A stretch of 64,000 nucleotides of DNA from Ilyonectria destructans. Its lineage: Eukaryota > Ascomycota > Sordariomycetes > Hypocreales > Nectriaceae. Numbering within the stretch: position 1 is the stretch's first letter; the number at the start of each line of letters is the position of its first letter. The stretch lies in contig JAHEWK010000019.1 of assembly GCA_020740775.1 (NCBI GenBank), forward strand, positions 744,001 to 808,000. Direction: 5' to 3'. The notes under the pieces are model-generated. The model saw nothing but the letters and a program-made list of their open reading frames with translations. It had not been told where the DNA came from and did no database searches. Shown here one piece after another: positions 59,146-64,000 of this stretch. A program made the translations under genes and the position numbers.

Positions 59146-59793
59146 GACGGTTGTATCGCAGAAACACTGCGGCTGCATGCATCGTTTCCCGGGTTGGCCG
59201 GTCGAACATGTCCAAAGGGAGGCGTCAATTTTTTTGGCTACTGGATACCCGAAGGAGTAAGTTGATCCCAAGAACCTCATCTTTGCCTTCATTTCATCAA
59301 AAGACTAAGTACGAAATAATCATGGCAGGTATCGATTGGCGTGCAACAGTGGACAACCAGCCGAGACCCCAAAACATTTCCAGACCCTGAACGATTTGGC
59401 CCTCATCGATGGGATATGGATGAAGTATCGTTCAACAAAAATTTAGAAACCATAATGTCATTTTCTTGTGAGAATCCCAGTTTATTTAGCTTAAGCTTGT
59501 GTTCGGTAACTAACAATTTAACCCCCTTACCAGTAGGACCGCGAGTTTGCGTTAGCAAAGGGTAAGCTAACCCAAAAGAAATATTGTGAACTGAGTGATA
59601 TATTAATACGTTATTTGATAGTCTTGCAATGCATGAGATATGCCACTTTCTTGCCATGCTTCTCCTTGATTATCCCTCATTTCGCCCAGATTCTGAAACA
59701 ACAGCAGAATCAATGGCAGAATATGAGGCGGGGCTGACGGTGCCGCAAAGCGGGAAATACGTTCTCGTTATCGAAGAGAAGAAGGAACCATGA
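59135..59793 (+). pseudogene. Cytochrome P450, C-terminal half only, 4 exons
   Basis: Exons are about 59141-59256, 59329-59467, 59534-59561 and 59622-59793, all GT-AG with consistent phases. The reading gives YLDGCIAETLRLHASFPG (K-helix ExxR as ETLR), GVNFFGYWIPEG, DPKTFPDPERFGPHRWD (PERF motif), FSLGPRVCVSKG (heme-binding loop with the ligand Cys), MHEICHFLAMLLLDY, and an end at KYVLVIEEKKEP. The last glycine of the heme signature FxxGxRxCxG is serine. Everything before the K-helix is gone; upstream lies truncated pogo DNA. It cannot form an enzyme alone. Confidence 0.85.
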
Positions 59794-61195
59794 AAGGGGC
59801 ATGGTGTCTTATTGCCGGTCATGGAAAAAAGCAATGTGCCCTTTAATCCCGGATGTAACACTCAGTAGTATTGTCGTCTGTTTCTGATATGAGCTTAATA
59901 GAGAAGAAGTTTCTCAGAAAAGACCAGATTTATCTATTCCCCCCATTTTATCTCAAGACATGCGACAGATCAGTTGCGAGATGTTCCACGATGGCCCGAC
60001 TGGAGGGAGTGGCAAGGATTTTGGGGTTACACTCACATAGGGGTCAAAGGCATGAGTATGCATCTCTTTCTTCGGGACTACTTATGTGTGGTATTGTACG
60101 CTTGTCAAATTTTGTGAGCTCCAGCCCAGCAGCCAATTCAACGTCTATCTATATTTACTTCTTCCCTATAAGTCCTGTCCCTGACTACTTGTGTTATCGG
60201 AATAAAGCTTTATTGATAGTATTGTTACGGCGCCGTTCAGCCTTGCCCTGGACACGCTCCTGATGTGGCAGTATAAAGTTGAACTTGCAAACGCTTCTGA
60301 TACTGAAACAAGCAAAGGACTCGCTTTCACGAAAAAAAAACACCACACCCCACAACGCGCCAACCGTGGCCCGCGTCCCAGCCACAGCTATAGGGTAGGA
60401 ACTGTAATAACTTCCAGCAAGAATTGCAGCACATACAGAGGCGCAATTAATGATTCCACACGAACCACTAAAGACCAAGTCATCAGATGACTCCGTAACT
60501 TTCATATAAAACGCGGGGCAAGAGACATCCGAGATTAATCTCGTGATTAGACCTAGGATCTGGGCCCCATCCACACCAAGCCTAGGATTGAATGTGATGA
60601 TGACAACTTCAATACATTGCATAATACCAGACCCGACGTCTATCTAGCCAATAGCTCCCCTGTTCCATCCCTCCACACTCTTGCTTCGTCTGTGGGATTT
60701 CGGTGTGGGGATGCTGGGTTGGCAGGGGAGATATCCGGGGTGTGGGGGGAATGCTAGACTCGCAACCTGGGGATTGTATACCGATCAAGCTAGGGCCAGG
60801 CTATCCCGGCTATTGCCCGCGTTGCTTAGCACCAGCTCTGATTGGGGTTGATTTAGATACCAATCCCTTTATGATGTGCGACGAAACGAAAGCCATTAGG
60901 CACCTCAACGTGACTAACGTCCATTTATCTGGCCAGCCTTCGCTAGGATAATATCTTTATTGTCTGCTATTGCCGATATTTGTTTACGACCCCATAAACC
61001 CCATCCGTATCTACTCGTGTACTGTACCGTGTGGGGCTTTCGTTCGTAAATTAGTCGGGATTGCCAACTATATAAAAGCAGGGTTGTTTAAATGCTGGCC
61101 ATTCCGTCAAAAAGCGAGCTTCATCTATCGCTCGAATAAGTGGGCAGCTTGCAAACCCTAATTATCACCTCATTATCCTCAACCCCTTTGCCACA
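59794..61195. promoter_or_regulatory. Intergenic; TATA box before the 61196 gene
   Basis: No gene is supported here. TATATAAAAGC at about 61068 lies some 125 bp before the ATG at 61196 and is a good TATA box for that gene. Frames at 59871-60263 and 60703-60951 lack domain character. Confidence 0.45.
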
Positions 61196-61546
61196 ATGGG
61201 TCTTGGAGTCCTTGAATCCACTGAATCTGTTGTGCCTGGCACCCTTCAACTCTACGATGTCGTTGAGACTCCAGGAGAATCTACATCGCACCTCAAGCAT
61301 ACGCCCGATAGACTCATTGTACTCGCTCCACAGCCATCTGATGATCCCGATGATCCACTTAACTGGCTACGATGGCGTCGAGACTTCAATTATTTCTTGA
61401 TATTGCTCTGCTCCATTCTTTCTCTCCTCCATGGCCCTGTTCTCTACTACCACCACCAACTCTGTCACATTTCGGGGTCATATCCTAGACAACGTGACTT
61501 TCTTTTCTTTCCCCTCTTATCTCAGACCACATCACCGGCCCTGTGA
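61196..61546 (+). pseudogene. N-terminus of a DHA1-type MFS transporter, truncated
   Basis: The protein begins MGLGVLESTESVVPGTLQLY and reaches APQPSDDPDDPLNWLRWRRD, the conserved motif before helix 1 of this transporter group, then FNYFLILLCSILSL. After that the frame degenerates and stops at 61544-61546, just inside a probable solo LTR starting at 61542. Helices 2-12 are missing. A separate MFS pseudogene at 21451-23299 has the same N-terminal motif. Confidence 0.6.
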
Positions 61547-61788
61547 CCACAATGCCGGTCCCTGAGGCCCACAGGGCCCCGGCCCCTGTGCGGCGGAGAC
61601 GGACTGCCGCCTCCGGCAGCAGCCGTCTTCATCATGTATAAAATACGGGCCCTAGGCCCGTCCCTTAGCTAGAATATCAAGAGCTTTTCACACACATGAT
61701 CATTTCCATCCACTAGATGCAGCAAACTCTCTCCTGTAAAAATTATTCCTGACTAGCGGCTGTTAGCACTAGCGTGGAAAGAATTTCA
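61542..61788 (+). mobile_element. Probable solo LTR, 247 bp
   Basis: It runs TGTGACCACAATGCC to AGAATTTCA, has an internal TATAAAATACGGGCCC promoter-like stretch near 61637, and is flanked by GGCCC on both sides (61537-61541 and 61789-61793). A GC-rich target could give this duplication by chance and no second copy is in the window, so confidence is moderate. Confidence 0.5.
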
Positions 61789-61793
61789 GGCCC

Positions 61794-62127
61794 ACCAAAT
61801 TTGGCTGCTGCAGCAGCTGGTGCCCATCGGGCACTAACAACGCAGTAAAGGAAGGATTGAGAGGGTTGACTTCCTTTATGCAGCAGCTACAGCCACAGTT
61901 CAAGGGCTCCGGCTATAATTGAAGCCTGCTGCCCTGACCAGCTGGGCAGCTAAGATAGCAGCAGACTCACAGCACGGCTTGCGGGGGCCAAACGACACCG
62001 CTGTGGCTCTTATACATGCTGTAATGCTGGTTCAGACCTCGCAGCAGGTATAGCTATCGCAGCCAGCAGCAATCACGACACCAGCTTCAATCTAGGTGGG
62101 CGTCGACCTCTGCCCTGATCTCTACGA
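61794..62127. other. CAG/CTG-rich DNA, possible retroelement or gene remnant
   Basis: Short coding-like pieces such as TSWAAKIAADSQHGLRGPND and TAVALIHAVMLVQTSQQV can be read on the plus strand with intervening stops. I cannot assign a family. Confidence 0.3.
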
Positions 62128-62364
62128 CTCGGCACTTAGGTATATAAGGCTATATCTTAGTCTTAGTACCTACTTGGGCCTCCGGGCCTGAGCTGCCTTG
62201 GCCTCCGGGCCTCGGCACCTAGGTGTGTAAGGCCACCGCGTCTTACTACCCTACCTGCTTAGACCTCTGGGCCTAAGCTGCCCTGACCTCTATGTCTCGG
62301 CACGTAGGTGCATAAGGCCACCGCGTCTTAGCACCTGCCTTGGCCTCCGGGCCTAGGCTACTGC
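62128..62364. repeat. Minisatellite, about 84-bp unit, nearly three copies
   Basis: Units start CTCGGCAC at 62128, 62211 and 62296 and share TAAGGC, CACCGCGTCTTA and GCCTCCGGGCCT. Spacing is 83 and 85 bp. It directly abuts the truncated GAC1-like fragment. Confidence 0.75.
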
Positions 62365-63006
62365 ATGGAATTTTGGTCGTCCAATAACCTCAACTGGTTG
62401 ACATATACGAATTGGGACTCGCGCGATCCGCTCCGTCACGGGCAGTTGGGCGTAACCATCTCCCACCGACCCGCCGTATCTCTTCGGGACATGGGAGGTT
62501 CCCCGCCGCTCTTATCGACCCGACCGGATCGTAACCCACCGCTGATAGAAAGGGGACAATCCAGTCGAAAAAAATTGAGAGTCTCTTCCAAGTGGCTGTG
62601 GAAGTGAACCGACTTTGTGGCGGTGGGACTTGGTGGCACGCTCGCAGGGGCACCGACGAGATGGCGGGCGTATTATGGGCCGGACCAACTCGCCAGACAT
62701 TTTGCGAATTGCCCGCTGTTTGCTTTGTCGCCAGTCCTCTGTTTCGTCTTCGGATTCCGTAAGGACTGCATCATCGGAGTTGTGAGGGGCATCACAGGAT
62801 GCTCCCAGATCGGCCACGACATCTGAAGGGGGCGGCGTCACGGATGAATCATGGGTCCGAGATTCCCTCAGCGCCTGGGGGAGATTCTTGGCGGATTGGT
62901 TCTCAGATTGTCGGGGTGTCGTTTGCAAAGACCATGGTACATCCAAATGGACTGTCTCAGATGGTGAAGCGCATGGAGATGGTTTCAATGGAGGATTGTA
63001 TAGCAT
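62365..63006 (-). pseudogene. GAC1-like protein phosphatase 1 regulatory subunit, N-terminal fragment
   Basis: From ATG at 63006 (MLYNPPLKPSP) a Ser/Pro-rich region with an acidic patch (LTESEDETEDW) leads to KMSGELVRPIIRPPSRR. In a shifted frame come PTATKSVHFHSHLEETLNFF and GRWEMVTPNCP. The KSVHF word is an RVxF-type docking site for the phosphatase Glc7/PP1. SGELVRP...RPPSRR and WE-V-PN are the hallmarks of fungal GAC1/PIG-type glycogen-targeting subunits, and SRESQFVYVNQLRLL is the start of their CBM21 starch-binding domain. Lesions are a frameshift near 62640, a TGA for CGA near 62437, and a cut at about 62365 before the rest of CBM21. It is a dead partial copy. Confidence 0.65.
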
Positions 63007-64000
63007 TTTCGAATCAAGGGCAGGGAGATGTGGGTAGGGTATGAAGGTTTTAAGCGTGTTACCGAGTGGTGCCGACGAGAGCGACGGTGGGAGTGCAACA
63101 GTTAGAGAATTAAATGGTGTCAAGCGCTCAACGCTAGTCTCTCTTGAATAAAAGATAAGCCATAGGGGTTTGTATTGCCGGATCTTGGAATGATAAGATG
63201 GTTCCAAGTGGGAGGGGAGCGGTACGAGCATATTCGCTGGTGGTGCTATGCCCTGTATGCATGGTGATGTTTTGGGTGTTGGTGTTGGTGATAGTGATTA
63301 GTGATGTAACTGTGGAGGAACGCTAAAACTCCTCCCTTCTCTCCATGTACATACGCCGCCCGAGGGGAAAGGCATGGCAGACGGGCGCTAACAGCACTTA
63401 GAGGATGGCGCGCACCAGGGCAGTGGTCGTTCCACACACGCAAAACGACCATACACACACACATAATAATGCAGTAATTATACGGGCACCCACGATCAGT
63501 TCTCTCCACAGGTCGAGACCCTTCATGAGGTCACCTCTAGTCTTTTTAGCTATCGCAGCCACGAGTGAACTAAGAGATTGGCGTGGTGGTGCGACCGTCG
63601 GAGGACCCAGAAGCCTGATAGGGGTCGGGTTCTTCCGTTGCAGCTGTTGCATCATGGGGGTCATGGCTTATTTGGTACGTGGTTCAAATCAAGCAGAAAT
63701 CATCCCTGTGCCTCAAACATCAACGTTTGGATACCTCGACGTGCTACATTACCAATTTTTCCTGTTTGCACATGCCACTATTCTCGGGGCATCAACCGGC
63801 TGTTCAGCGGGCGATGGTCGCCGCGACATGGCTTCCGTCTCGCCGTGTAATTCGCCATGGGGAGCGTCCACGATCTGGACCACAGTCCCTGCAGGGTTTC
63901 CCTTGCCAAGTCTCCAAGTCTAGAGGCAGGATTCAACCCCCTACAACCCTTTCGTCATATCGTATGACGTACAATAGTGTCGGTCTTAGGCCCTTGGACA
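63007..64000. other. No confident gene
   Basis: Upstream sequence of the GAC1-like fragment, then normal-GC DNA with overlapping open frames on both strands (63398-63923). None has a recognised domain. A gene running off the right edge cannot be excluded. Confidence 0.4.

Noticed and set aside
60703..60951. Frame of 82 codons with several cysteines
   Set aside because: No signal peptide, intron or family resemblance.
62128..62364. Minisatellite as a CRISPR-like array
   Set aside because: Units are contiguous without unique spacers and the host is a fungus.

Overview
The window is nuclear DNA of a filamentous ascomycete, most likely an Aspergillus, Penicillium or other Eurotiomycete. The signs are short GT-AG introns with CTAAC-type branch sites, a fungal rhodopsin-domain membrane protein, DHA1-type MFS transporters, fragments that look like SomA/Flo8 and a GAC1-type phosphatase regulator, and transposons of typical fungal families (MULE, pogo/Fot, Tad-type LINE, Gypsy). 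The species cannot be fixed from this sequence. The region reads as a gene-poor accessory compartment, subtelomeric or pericentromeric in style: few intact genes, many broken gene pieces, nested transposons, and strong C-to-T/G-to-A decay of the kind left by repeat-induced point mutation (RIP).

Layout. 0-2.1 kb: multi-exon seven-helix membrane protein gene. 2.2-2.5 kb: (AAAT)n. 2.8-7.4 kb: a TA-flanked inverted-repeat element split by a 3.38-kb MULE with perfect 55-bp ends and a stop-ridden transposase. 8.88-12.77 kb: a small secreted cysteine-rich protein gene whose third intron holds a 3.39-kb pogo/Fot-type transposon (76-bp inverted ends, TA duplication); the transposase is itself split by a GC-normal insert. 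14.9-16.0 kb: SomA-like 3' gene fragment. 17.3-18.0 kb: 3' end of a Tad-type LINE. 18.6-19.1 kb: a second small secreted protein gene, intact. 19.7-20.3 kb: about 83 copies of TGTGTTG. 20.56-20.72 kb: a 161-bp TG...CA element with a second copy at 54.8 kb. 21.5-23.3 kb: MFS transporter pseudogene. 24.1-25.1 kb: intact metallo-beta-lactamase-fold hydrolase, the clearest working gene here.

26.6-54.7 kb is an almost gene-free AT-rich block made of RIP-eroded repeats: a 3-kb element with about 560-bp inverted arms and a solo LTR inside it; a 498-bp TRIM-like element with 130-bp LTRs; and two nested Gypsy retrotransposons. The inner Gypsy (36583-44728, minus strand, duplication TAAGA) sits in the gag of the outer one (35957-52245, plus strand). 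Both carry a gag-pol linker and an antisense reading frame before the 3' LTR that are much less mutated than the rest.

54.7-64 kb returns to normal GC but is a graveyard: a broken basic protein with an internal repeat, a DUF6594-like gene cut off at its 3' end, a 5'-truncated pogo transposase fused to the 3' half of a cytochrome P450 gene, the start of an MFS transporter cut by a probable solo LTR, a minisatellite, and a GAC1-like fragment. Domain calls come from reading translations by eye, and no database search was possible. I see no Starship captain, CRISPR array, rRNA or telomere repeat.
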